Source of the DNA: Epichloe hybrida
Taxonomy: Eukaryota; Ascomycota; Sordariomycetes; Hypocreales; Clavicipitaceae
Assembly: GCA_019022495.1 (NCBI GenBank)
Contig: JAFEKR010000023.1
Span: 806,001 to 870,000 of the forward strand
DNA length: 64,000 nucleotides
Direction: 5' to 3'
Shown: in pieces, positions 12,186-23,793 of the stretch
Position numbering within the stretch: position 1 is the first letter of the stretch
Layout of the letters: each line of letters begins with the position of its first letter
Made by a program: the position numbers and the translations under genes
The notes under the pieces: generated by a model
Database searches by the model: none
Seen by the model: only the letters and a program-made list of their open reading frames with translations
What the model was told of the DNA's origin: nothing

Positions 12186-13470
12186 TAAATTTAATATCTC
12201 TTTTTAAGAAATAATTCTATAACTAATTAAAAAAGTATAAACTCTAAGTAAAAGGCAACTATAAGGACCCACTTTAGACTTACTTTTATTAATTCCTTCT
12301 TTTTCTAAGACTAGATTATAGAAAAAAGCATAAAAGTTATTAGGAGGTAAAGGGATAATTATAAGGACCCACTTTAGACCCACTTTTATTAATACCTCCT
12401 TTTTCTAAGACTAGATTATAGAAAAAAGCATAAAAGTTATTAGGTAGAGGTATAATTATAAGGACCCACTTTATAAGACTAGATATAGAAAAAGCATAAA
12501 GTTATTAGGAAGTAAAGGTATAATTATAAGGACTTACTTTAGACCCACTTTTATTAATATATCTTTTTCTTTAGATAAATTTATAGAAAAAGCATAGAAA
12601 CTATTAGTAAATAAAAGGTATAGTTAATAAGGTTTACTTTTAAACCTACTTTTTAGTATAATATATAGCTAAGTAAGTAAGCTAAAAATAGTATATATTC
12701 TTTAGCTTACTTTTAAAGCTTTTTTTTCTAATTTTAGTAATAAAGGAAAATATATTATATTTCTTTTTAATATTATAAGAATAATATTCTAGCTACTTTT
12801 TCAAAGCTTTTTTAAGGGTTTTTACATTTCTTTTAACTTAAAAAACCTAAAAACTTAATATAATTATTTATAATTATAATAAAAGAAAATATATAGCTAA
12901 AAACCCTTCTATAATATAAAGTAAAAATATTTATTTATTATAAATAGCTTATCTTTATAAATATATTATTATTAGATTTATTATCCTATTTATATATAAT
13001 AGTAAATAATTTCTTTAGGGTAAATCTTAGATTTAAAGTAAAAAAAGTATATTAAAATGAATATTAAATCTAATTAAAAAGCTAGAAAGATAAAATAACC
13101 TTTAGAATTTAGGAAATAAATAGAGTTATATAGTAATACTAAAAATACTATACTTAGCTACCCTACTCCTATTATAAGCTTAATAGTTTAAATAAGTATA
13201 AACTTTAAAGATTTATAACTAAATAACTAAATTCTAATAAAAAAGAAAGCTAATATTAAGTTAATAAAGACAAATCTAAAGAATATTATAAGATATTAAT
13301 ATGCCCCACTTTTATTTTAGCCTTATACTACATGTAGTATTTGTAGTGTAGTGTAGTATTTACTACATTACACTACATACTACACTACACTATAATTCAC
13401 TACACTACATACTACAAGGAAAGTCAAAATACTACATTTACTACACTACATGTAAAGCTCTGTATAAAAG

Positions 13471-15153
13471 TAATATAATCTTAGGTTATTAGAAACCTCT
13501 AGAAACCTTACTTCTAGTTTATTACTATAGGTTTATACTCTAGGGTCTAGTCTATCCCTAGAAGTATTCCCTCTCCTATATTAGTAATATAGTAGCTAAC
13601 TTAGTAAACCTTTATATAGCCTATGCTATCTTTTACCTTAACTAGTTTATATAGAATTCCCTAGTATAGGATCTTATCCTTACTTATACTTTCTAGTATT
13701 ATCTCTGTTTTTTCTATATTCTTCTAATCCTATTTTAATAATAATTTAAGGTAAATTATTAAATATTCCACGCTTATATTAAATAGCGCTAGCACTACTA
13801 ACTAGTAGTTATCTTACTATAAGGATACCTATATTCTTATTCTCTTATCTATAGGTTTTTTTATAGTAAGACTATTATCCTAGGCTTAAGCTAAACTAAT
13901 TAGAATCTTATTTAAGTCTAAGGTTTTATTACTACTATTCTTATACTTCTTAGTAATATACCTATTACTTTTATAAATTAAGTAGTTTACTATATTATAT
14001 TTATTTATACTATATCTAGGGCTACTATATTTATAGCACTTAAATAGTCTCTAGCTTATACTAGGTTACTATAAGCTTTACTATAAGTTATTTATAAGGA
14101 AGCTAGAGTATTATCTCTTATTACTTTTACCTTCCTTATTATAGTTTCTATTATAATTACTTAATATAAATATTATTATAACTTTAGCCTTTTTTCCCTA
14201 ACCCTATAGGTAACTCTAAGATATTAGGAACTCTTAGCTAACTATATACTTTCTTATAGTATTATTTAAGCTATTTAGAAAAATTACTATTCTTAAGTAT
14301 ATAAGGATTTAGTTAAGTAATTTTACTTTTACCTTTATCTAAAGTCTTAGGAAAGATTAAAAAGACTAATTACTTTTTTACCTAAGATTTAGTAATATCC
14401 TAGTAGCTTCTAAGCACTATATATCTTTATTTATTACTCTAGTGTTTAGCTAGGATATAAATCTATCCTAGGTATAAGCTAAGTAGTTAACTAACTTATT
14501 TACTATTATATAATATATCTACTATTACTTTATATTATTAGCTAAGTAGCTACTAGTATATATTACCTTTATTTTATTATCTTAAAAGGTTCTTAGGTCT
14601 AGCTTAAATAGTATATTTAAATTTACTAGGTATACCTATAGATTCTTATAAGTATTACCTTTATATATAGGTACCTTATACTATATCTTAATAAAGCTTT
14701 ATAAGTATATATTTACTCTAAACTTAGTATTAGGTAAGAAATCTAGGAATAGGGGAATTCTTTATATATTTATCTAAGGGGTAATTATAAGTCCTTTACT
14801 TAATCTAGCTAATTATAAGTTTACTTCTATTTCCTTAAGCTATACTTCTATATCTAAAATCTTCTTTCTTATATAAGTATTTTATAGCTTAGCTTATATA
14901 ACCTTATATTACCTCTATAGCTTATCTAGATTATTATTATTACTAGATTTAGCGTTACTATATTAGTTAGGTAGTATTTACTATACTTTCTTATATTCTA
15001 TAGTTAAGGTATTTTAGTTACTACCTAGGCGCTATAGAGTTAAGGCTTCCTTACTAGGTAGTATAAGTATATTTTAGGTAAATATTCTATAGCTCCTTTA
15101 TATTTAAATCTAGCTAATAGTCTATTTTCCCTAAAGGGTTTAAGAGTTTAACT
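13471..15153 (-). pseudogene. Gypsy copy B 5' interior (gag/protease side) remnant
   Basis: This is the continuation of the gypsy interior between the nested hAT-like element and the 5' LTR. By position it should be gag and protease. RIP has filled it with stops and I could not recognise a specific domain, so the assignment rests on its location. Confidence 0.5.
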
Positions 15154-15424
15154 TATTATAATTATATTTAAGGAGATATAAATAAAGTAAAGGCTAAGGT
15201 AAATTCTTAGTTATAGCTAAAGAGCTACTACTTAGGGGTAGGTATATAAAGGTCTTAAACTTTAACCTCCTATATCTCTTATAGGTAGTCCTTATCTAAA
15301 TACCTTACTATATGTACGTAGCTATCTTATAGCTACTTAGTTATTTGCGAAACCTAAGGCTTATCTAAGGGCTCTATCATGTGACTATCCCGTCCATGGC
15401 CCCTTAGCCTCCGTGCTCCTAACA
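15154..15424 (-). repeat. Gypsy copy B 5' LTR
   Basis: 271 bases. The first 22 bases differ from the unmutated LTR start only by RIP-type transitions (TATTATAATTAT for TGTCACGACTGT). The last 50 bases escaped mutation and end CTCCTAACA. CTATA follows at 15425. Confidence 0.9.
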
Positions 15425-16734
15425 CTATACTAATAAAGGTAATATTAGCCCTAGGTAGTAGGGGTTAACTCTATTAGTAATACTCTTACTTAGGGGTATT
15501 ATTAGTAGTAGTATTAGGGTAGTTTTACTAAATTATCTTAGGTAAAGGTATAGGTAAGGGGTTTACTTATAGATGCTTATAAATAGCATCCTTTAGTGCC
15601 CTTAATTCTAGATTAATTAACCTTCTTATAGGAGATTAGCTTATTAATCCCTTTAATAGTAATTATACTAATAGGTAGGGTAAAGGGGTTAGTTATTAGG
15701 ATTTAATATTACTATTATCTAATAGATTATAAAAGAATTCTTTATTCTATAAGTTCTTCTAGAACTATATATATTTTTTCCTAGCCTCTTTAATTTCTTT
15801 AAGAGTTTAAAATTAGAAGTCTTTCTAGTTTACTATTTCTTTAAGGTTATTTACTATCTTTATACCTCTTCTAATAGTTATATATACTTTATTATAGAGA
15901 AAATAGTCTTAAAGTCTATTCTAGAAAAGGTCTTTCCTTTTTATAAACTTATCTCTTAACTATTTATAGAAGTTATTACTAAATTTAAAGAATAGTATTC
16001 TTCTAAATAACCTTTGCTCCTTATATTATTTAGTTTTTATAAGGATATAAAAACTAATTTCCTTAGGTATTCTTATCTCTTTATGTTTAAAGCTCTCTAT
16101 TTATTAAAGTAATTTCTTTTTAATATACTATTTAAGTCTTATAGAGATATAAGGGTATAGATTAGTGTAAATAGGGGTTTTCCCTTAATTAGGGTATTTA
16201 TTACTATCTCTAGCTTTAATGCCTTCTATAGTATTATTATAGCTATTACTCTTACTAGGAACTCTAAATTAACTAGAGGTCCTAGATAGTCTAGCTATAT
16301 TTAATATTCTAATTAGATTAAAGGGGAGTAAATCTTTAATATAAGGGGATAGGAGGGGTGTAGATATAAATTATATAACTTATATTTTTTCTAATATAAA
16401 GGATCATAAGGTAAGATAGTTAACTTTAAATATATAATAAAATATATAATAAAGAAAGACAAGGGGATAGCTTAGCTACTAGTATTAAACCTTTCTTTAT
16501 TATTTTAGAATTTATATAGATATAGATATTAATACTAAAGTAAGAAGAGAGCTATATTATACCTTTCTATTAGCATAACTTATTATTAAACATAGCCCTC
16601 CTATTTTATAGGGCAAGTTATTATTAGGTAAGCTACCTCTTCTAATTAACCTTACTAATCTATAGTATTTAAAGACTACGTAGTTATTTATAAAGGTAAC
16701 TACTAATTAGTATTAGTTTTAGAGGTTATTGAAT
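15425..16734. repeat. Host repeat X, copy 1 right part
   Basis: Resumes after the gypsy element with the second CTATA duplication. About 15440-15680 matches 23545-23793. The rest is TA-rich, stop-filled sequence with no recognisable domain. It may be the interior of an older retroelement. Confidence 0.65.
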
Positions 16735-17002
16735 TTAATGTAATAAGGTTATAAGCCTAAAGAATAGTATTATTATTAATTATCTATTCTAGGCTACGTT
16801 ATGTGTGTAAAAAAGAGAAGTTAAAAAGCTAGAATTTGTAATAATAGAAGGGAAAAGGGGGCCGCGTGTTTATAGCCCTATATTTCCTAGCTAATTAACA
16901 GGCTAGGTTGCTAGTCACGTGTGGGGCCCGCGCGCGGCCTAAGCTTTTGCTAGGTAATTGCGGCTGCGACGCGCGATTGATATCACCTTTGTTCTAACAA
17001 AT
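16735..17002 (-). repeat. Putative copia-type LTR, minus orientation
   Basis: Read on the minus strand from 17002, it starts TGTTAGAACAAAGGTGATAT, close to the start of the repeat at 19025. It contains GC-rich, CpG-retaining blocks (CGCGCGTCGC, GGCCGCGCGCGGGCC) unlike its surroundings. The left limit is uncertain and no target duplication was found. Confidence 0.5.
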
Positions 17003-17719
17003 ACCTTTAAGATAGCATAGGTATTTTTTTTTTCTTAGTCTTTAGGACTCTAGGTTTAATAATATATATACCTATAGTAATCTTTACCTTAATATTCTTT
17101 AACGCGTAATAGAGATATAGGTTAGTAGATAAGAGCCTAGTATACTAAATATAGGTAAGATATTATCTCTAATATAAAGGATAGGATTCCCTAGATTTAG
17201 TTAGGTAGTATTCTAGTACACTAGTAGTAAGGGCTTATTTCACACATAGCCTATAAGGGCGCTAGATAGATTAGGGGGTGATATATTACTTATTATTAGA
17301 GTTACCTTCTATAAGGAACTTACTAATAGAATAAGCTAAGGGCATTATAGGAGTAGCTAGGGGTAAAGGAGGGTTAGATAGATTATAAGGTATATCTAGT
17401 AAGGGAGTAACTATCTAAGGGGTAGGGACTAAGGGAAAAAGGGGAAGGTATAATAGAATTATCATAATAGATAGATAGTATTATATAAGGGAAGGTAAGA
17501 TATAATAAGGAACTTAGTAGGATATTTATATATAGTTTTAGACTTATATTAGATAATTAATAAACTAGTAGGGTAGTGCTAGAGACCATAATAATAATAG
17601 GTTAGCAGGGTAAGCATGCTACACGCACCTGTATTAGATAAATTATAAACAGGTAAGGTAAATTGAGCTAGACATTAAAATAAACAATAGGTTAGCAGGG
17701 TGAACGCATTACACGTACT
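17003..17719. repeat. RIP-degraded repeat with 40-bp direct repeat
   Basis: No gene. It contains two similar 35-40-bp blocks beginning AATAGGTTAGCAGGGT at about 17593 and 17685, followed by ACACG. Otherwise it is TA-rich relic sequence. Confidence 0.5.
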
Positions 17720-19024
17720 CAGAGCATTGTTTGTAGTGTAGTTAGTGTAGTTTTTTTTTTTGTAGTTAGTGTAGTTACTAACTACACTACACTACAAAAA
17801 CTACAAATGTAGTGTTAGGTAAATAAAAAGTGGGTCTTTTTATATAGTAGTATTAATATACTAATTAGAAGAAAGCTATTATTCTTATACTTATATTATT
17901 AGCTATTTTATTAAATTAGTTATTTAAGTTATAAGATTATAACCTCTTATAGATTTTATCATAACTAGGGTTATAAGTACTATTATAATTTTTTATAAGA
18001 CTATTATTCTTAATACTTTTCTTTATTAATATAACTTTAAGAAAACCCTTTTTATTATTTTATTTACTATTACTAAGAATTATTTTCTATTATTATTATT
18101 ATTATTATTATTTCTAATGATAATAATACCCTAAAAGAATATAATAAAATTAATTAGTAACTTAGAAAAAATAACTAGAAGTTAATAAAGTATATACTTA
18201 GTACTTATATATTATAATTAATAGGATAAAAACTTAAAAAAAGCATAAATAATTTATTTACTATTTAAACTAATTAAATATTACTTTTAGCTTTATAATT
18301 CTAAAGCTTTAAGAAGTTATATATACTACCTTTATATATCTCCTTACTATAATATATAAAGAAAGTATAAAAGATAGTAATATTTATAAAGTATTTATAT
18401 ATAACTAATAGTATTAATTAAATTGGGCTATATAACTAAATTAAGTTATTAAAAATATTAAAACTTATTTTTAGTTATAATACTAGGACCCACTTTTGTT
18501 TTATATACTATAACTACTTTAATAACTATAATAACTATAATAACTTTAATAAGCTTTATAATAACTACTATAACTTATTTTAAAATATAATACTAAGGCC
18601 CACTTTTATTTTATATACTATAACTTTTTTAATAACTATATTAACTTTAATAAGCTTTATTATAACTACTATAACTTATTTTAAAATGTAATACTAAAAC
18701 CCACTTTTATTTTATATACTATAACTACTTTAATAACTATATTAATTTTAATAAGCTTTATTATAACCACTGTAATAACTATATTAACTTTAATAAGCTT
18801 TATTATAGCTAGTTAAACCTATTTTAAAATGTAATACTAAGACCCACTTTTATTTTATATACTATAACTACTTTAACAACTATAATAACTTTAATAAGCT
18901 TTATTATAACTACTATAACTTATTTTAAAATGTAATACTAAGACTCACTTTTATTTTATATACTATAACTACTTTAATAGCTATAGTAACTTTAATTAGC
19001 TTTATTATAGTTAGTTAAACCTAT
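17720..19024. mobile_element. hAT-like element fragment with tandem 100-bp units
   Basis: Starts CAGAGCATTGTTTGTAGTG, like the MITE at 23794, and has an early AGTGGGTC motif. The right half holds five tandem units beginning at about 18487, 18597, 18698, 18841 and 18942. Each starts with a form of GACCCACTTTT followed by a TTTATATACTATAACT block. The fifth unit is cut at about 19024 by an LTR-like terminus, so the right end is missing. No transposase was seen. Confidence 0.65.
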
Positions 19025-19257
19025 TGTTAGAACAAGCATGATATTAACAAGGTAACGCGCCTCTGATTAGCTAGGCGCGTTACATCGCGGACCTACATGT
19101 CTGGCCTAACCATGCCACGGTTAGCATTGGCATATGTGGCCTCTTCGCTAATAACCCTAATTAAGGCCCCTTTTCCTATAATAAATAGCGTACCCTCTTT
19201 GCTTTTATTTAATCCCTCTTTTGCTTGCTAAGATAGACTAGAATATATAATAATTAC
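19025..19257 (+). repeat. Putative copia-type LTR, plus orientation
   Basis: Begins TGTTAGAACAAGCATGATAT, resembling the minus-strand LTR that starts at 17002. It retains CpG-containing blocks (CTAGGCGCGTTACATCGCGG) and a TATA-like stretch, and ends around ATAATAATTACA. It is unrelated to the LTR at 22401, so it is probably not the 5' partner of the copia pol that follows. Confidence 0.45.
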
Positions 19258-22200
19258 ATGCACTTTAGTCTACCCTAAAAACCCTACGCGTAGGTTAATA
19301 GTATCCTATAGATACTAACACTAATTAGTAGTTATCTCTATAAATACTATAGATTAGTAAGGTTTATAGAAAAGGTATTAGTATTAAGGACTTACCTTAT
19401 AAAAAAGAAAGTATTACTCTAAGATACTAAATATACTAAGAAAGAAGTATATTCTAGCTCTCCTTTTACCTTAAGTAACTATAACTAGCTTTATACTAAA
19501 TCTAAGCTTATTAACTTAATTAAGGCCTAGTTAGTAACTAACCTAACCTATCTTTATTTATTTAATTAGCATGTCTATTATATAAATAAACCCTTAGAAG
19601 TGTGTTTATTAAATAATTAAGGCCTAGTTAGTAACTAACCTAACCTATCCTTAATTATTTAATTAAACTTACTAAGAGGTAAAGATAATAGCTTTACTTA
19701 TAATCCTTTAAACCTCTATAATTTCTCTATTTCCTATACCTCTCTATCTATTACTAATATTATAGTAAAATACTAAGATTAACTAGAAGGATTTAGAACC
19801 TAAGATATTCCTTCTAATTATAACACACCTCCCTTACTAAAGATATTAGAAAAGAAGTTAACCTATAAGTTATATCTTACCTCCTTAACTACATCTCCCC
19901 TAATTTACACTAATATAACTGCTAATACCACTAAGGATAAAAGCCCTAAACAACTGCTATCTAGGGAGCTAAATCAGCCTTATACAACTAATATTAGTAG
20001 TATTAGAGCTATAGGATCTTATTGTGAGGTTCTAATCCCCCTAGAAAAATAACCTAAAGCCTAGAAGTTAGCAGCTAGGACTATCCCTAGAAGACTTTTA
20101 GCTACACTAGGTTCTAACACCTACCTAGTGTATATCCCCTCTAAAAGGCTAGTTATAAAGACTAGCTTTATTAAGATTATAGAACCTATAGGCCCTGTTT
20201 CTAAAGGCTTACCTAGGATTTCTATAGGGGATAACCCTTTAGAGGGGGAAAATAATCTAGAAAATCAACAAAATCTAGATCAAGGTTCAAAGGATTATCC
20301 TATAGACAATATAGGTATCCCTATAGGTTAAGAAAAACCACCTACAGGCCCTGAAGAACCCCCTAAAGGCTTAATTCTAGCGGATCCTATACAGGCGCAG
20401 CCTATAACTTAACCAGGAAATCAGATTTCGACTTCAGACCTTGATTTTGATAAAATTATCGATTTCGACCCTAATATTAACCCCATAGAGATTAATATTA
20501 GTTCCCCTTCTTCTCTAGATTTTATAAAAGAAATTTACTTTAAGGTATAGGAGAAGCTAAAGGAAAAGAATCCTATTAGCCCTAAGCCTAAGACCTAGAA
20601 GCAGGCTATATCTAGTCCTAAAAGGGATAAATAGATAGAAGCCACGTATAAGGAATACAAATAGCTTCTAAAGGCTAGTACTTTTAAATTTATAGGGAAA
20701 GACTAAATCCCTAAGGGCTAAAAAGTACTAAAGAATAGGCTTATTTATAAGCTTAAAAAGGATAAAGAAAATAATCCTTTAAAATATAAGGCCTAACTTA
20801 TTACTAAGGGATTTATATAAATCAAAGGCCTAGATTACCTAGAGACCTTTGCTACTATAAGCATTCCCCCTAGCTAGAGGATTTTACTAGCCCTAGCGGC
20901 TTAGAATAACTAGGAAATCAAATAGATTAATTTTATAGGAGCTTTTCTTAATAGTAAGCTATAATAACAGATTTATATAGTTATTCCAGATGGGTTTATT
21001 AAATTCCTTAAGGCAAATCCTAAACTAGCTAAATTAGCTAGAAGTTTTAGCTAGAAACCTTCTAAAGATTAAGTAATTTTATTATAGAAGTCTTTATATA
21101 GCTTAAAATAAAGCTTAAGGGAATAGTAATAAGCGCTAATATTAGTGCTTAAATCCCTAGGATTTAACCCTTTAATATCTAACCTAGCTATTTTCTTTAA
21201 TCCTTTAACCAAAACCTTTGTTATTATATACGTTAATAACTGCCTTCTAATTAGACTGGATTTATCTTATATCCAAAGACTTAAAAAGGAACTTCATAAA
21301 GTCTATCTAATAGAAGATAGGGGCCTAGCTAAATTCTTCTTAGGGGTTTAAATTATATGAGATAGGCCTAATAGGATACTAAAAATTCATTAATCTTAGT
21401 ATATATTAGAAGCCTTAAAACGATTTAATATGCTAGATAGCAAGCCTATTAGCATATCTCTTTAGCTAGGCGTTTTAGCTATGTAAATAACTAAGCTTTT
21501 AATAGCTAGCGAAATCAAGCTTTATTAGTGCATTATAAGGACTATAATGTACCTAATACTACTAATAAGGCCTAATACAGCCTTTACACTATAGTGGTTA
21601 TTTACTATACTAGCTAGCCCCTATATAAAGCACCTAAAAGCAGCTAAAAATCTGCTAAGGTATCTATTAGGGACTAGATTCCTTACTATAATCTATAGGG
21701 GAGACCCTAAAGGTTTAGCTAGTAAAAGCCTAATAGGTTATTATAATAGTGATTTTATAAGGGATAAAAAGACCTTAAAATTAACCTATGCTTATCTATT
21801 TAAGCTAGCTAGCGGACCTATTAGCTAGAAATCAAAGAAAGCTAGTACAATAGCTTTATTAACACTAGAAGCTAAAGCTAACGCTATATACAAGACCTTC
21901 TGGGAGCTTTAGTGGCTTTAGGGCTTATTTAAGGAGCTAAAAACCCCTATATCTCCCCCTATCTAAATATATTATAATAATTAAGGCACTATAACTACTA
22001 CTTATAACCTTGCTTTATATAGTTATATAAAGCATACCTTACTAAAGTTTAACTATATTAAGTAATAGGTTTTAGAGGGTTTAGCTAAAATCAAATATCT
22101 AGATACAAAGTCAATGCCTACAGACGGTCTTACGAAACCTCTTTCTAGACCTCTTTATTAGGCTTTTATTAAGCTTCTAGGGCTTAATAATTACTAAACT

Positions 22201-22400
22201 AATAACTTCCCTTTAATAGGAAACCAAAAACAACGTTAAAAAGGGAGCTATATTTAACAATAGCTAGGAATTCAAAAAGGGGCTTTTATCTTTTCCTGTT
22301 TTTCCTTTTTATCTATTATTATTAAAAGTTGTTGTTTTTATCTTATAGTCTCTTTGTACACTTCTAATTGCTTTTAAATGTAATTCTTTTGTAGAGGGGG
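19258..22400 (+). pseudogene. 5'-truncated Ty1/copia pol, RIP-degraded
   Basis: Conceptual translation from about 20630 follows the copia reverse transcriptase: KEYK, a block resembling KARLVAKGFxQxxGxDYxETFA, ILLALAAQNNWEI, DGF, SLYSLKQS and FVIIYVDD. YVDD now reads YVNN (at about 21230). From 21500 to 22140 the RNase H tail follows: SIIGTMYL, TRPDTAFTV, GPISWKSKK, a block resembling STEAEY, IKYLDTKSMPTDGLTKPL. Trp and Gln codons are stops throughout. Gag, protease and most of integrase are missing or unrecognisable between 19258 and 20100. GTAGAGGGGG, a polypurine tract, abuts the 3' LTR. Confidence 0.85.
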
Positions 22401-23205
22401 TGTTAAAAATAAGACCTATTTTTAGCCCTTTTTCTAGTTAAAAGAACCTTCTTATTACTAGCTTGCTTTGCAAGTCTGACAGCTGCACTGCAGCTGTTAA
22501 CGGTCGCGAAGGCAGCTATTAATGGCTACGTCCGACCGTGTGGATAACTAATTAGTTAATTGCGTTATGGCTGCAAGTGTAGCCATAACTACGCTACTAG
22601 TAATTAGGTAAGCTAGGGTAATGTAAGCTAGGGTGACATAAGCAAGTTACCCTATACGTAACTTACCCTATAGCTATCTTTAATAGTGATTTTCTCTTTA
22701 TCTAGAGGTTATATAAAAGTTTTATATATAGCAAATTAAAGCTTAAAGATAGGGCTTTCTCTTTATATAAGGTTATTTTTTTAACTAAAAGTTAGTATAT
22801 ATAGGTTACTAGCTAGTATAGTAGTAAGTTAATTTTTTAGTTTTTATATATAAATAAATTTTATAGAAAATCAAAAGTAGCCTATAAGACCCTGCTAGTA
22901 GCCTAGATTCTCTAATATAGTTAGTAGGTCTATAAGAGGAAGAAGATCTTTTTAACTAGCTAGATAGCTAGTTCTCTTAACTAATAATAGCTGCATTACC
23001 TGTATAACGTATCTAAAATCAATTCTATTACTTTATAAGATATTATAAAAGTAATCTAAATTAAATTCTATTAGTTAATAATTACTATAACCTTCCGTTA
23101 CGTTACGTTAATTAATTTAACGTTACAGCCCTATCGGTCCCTAACTGTAGAGCTTGCACCTGTACAGCTGTTGCCAGCTGGCAACTAGCTCCCTACATTT
23201 CAACA
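22401..23205 (+). repeat. Copia 3' LTR
   Basis: 805 bases from TGTTAAAAATAAG to TTTCAACA, immediately after a polypurine tract. It matches the solo LTR at 3837-4639 in the opposite orientation. It includes a 14-bp perfect palindrome TTGCCAGCTGGCAA near 23170. It keeps many CpA/TpG sites, so it is much less RIP-mutated than the pol region beside it. Confidence 0.9.
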
Positions 23206-23793
23206 CTCTTAAATATATAACTAGCTTATTTAGGTTAGATATTAAGTAATTTATACTTCCTATAAAATATTTAAAGCTTTAATTTAAGGATATTATAGTT
23301 ATTAGCACTATAGAGTTATTCCTTAGGGTATATCTTTAATAAGTCTATAATTTACTTTAAAGAAAGCTTTTAAGTTTATAAAGGTTCTCTAAGTACTTCC
23401 CTTTATATTTATAAAGGGGGTAGTATAATCTTTAGGAAGTAAGAGGGTAGCTTTATAAGTAAAGACCTTAGGGTTTATTATTCTCTTTAATCTTTCTCTT
23501 TACTATATTAAGGAGAAGAAAGTATAACTCTCTAGGTTATTCTAACTAAGGTATTATTAACCTTAGGTAGTAAGAGTTAACTCCTTTAGTAATACTCTTA
23601 CTTAAGGGTATTATTAGTAGTGGTTTTAAGGTAGTTTTATTAAATTATTTATAGTAAAGGTATAAGTAAGGGAGTAATCTATAAGTACTTATAAATAGTA
23701 TCCTTTAGTGCTCTTACTTCTAGAGTAATTAACCTTCTAAGAGGAGATTAGCTTGCTAATCCCTTTAATAGTAATTATACTAATAGGCAGGGT
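23206..23793. repeat. Host repeat X, copy 2, with empty gypsy site
   Basis: Joins the sequence left of 5687 and right of 15424 without the 9.7-kb gypsy element. The site reads CTCTAGGTTATTCTAACTAAGG around 23525-23546, so this copy shows the unoccupied state. It is cut on its left by the copia LTR and on its right by a MITE. Confidence 0.88.

Larger units (their letters stand above)
11391..13462. mobile_element. Non-autonomous hAT-like DNA transposon
   Basis: Bounded by perfect 8-bp target duplications TATAAAAG (11383-11390 and 13463-13470) and short terminal inverted repeats CAGAGCTTTGCA / TGTAAAGCTCTG. An 8-bp duplication with termini starting CAG is typical of hAT elements. Both subterminal regions are rich in CACTAC/GTAGTG. 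The interior has no transposase-like frame. It holds a 10-bp array (11511-11690), a 9-bp array (about 11926-12185) and four to five copies of a unit of up to 100 bp carrying GGACCCACTTT (about 12250-12650). It sits inside gypsy copy B and so is younger than that element. Confidence 0.88.
5687..15424 (-). mobile_element. Full-length Ty3/gypsy retrotransposon (copy B), RIP-degraded
   Basis: A complete element read on the minus strand, with its 5' LTR at 15154-15424 and its 3' LTR at 5687-5943. It is flanked by perfect CTATA duplications (5682-5686 and 15425-15429). A purine-rich tract (AAGGGGG on the minus strand) lies just inside the 3' LTR. The interior encodes recognisable but stop-filled reverse transcriptase, with an integrase-side tail resembling a chromodomain (Tf1-like order). 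A 2.07-kb hAT-like element is inserted at 11391-13462, so the element itself is about 7.66 kb. The pre-insertion site survives in the second copy of the host repeat around 23530-23545. Confidence 0.93.

Noticed and set aside
20128..21351. Open frames of 67 and 68 codons inside the island, which look like small genes
   Set aside because: They are surviving pieces of the copia integrase tail and reverse transcriptase; the second contains the mutated YVNN catalytic site and sits in line with stop-filled pol sequence.
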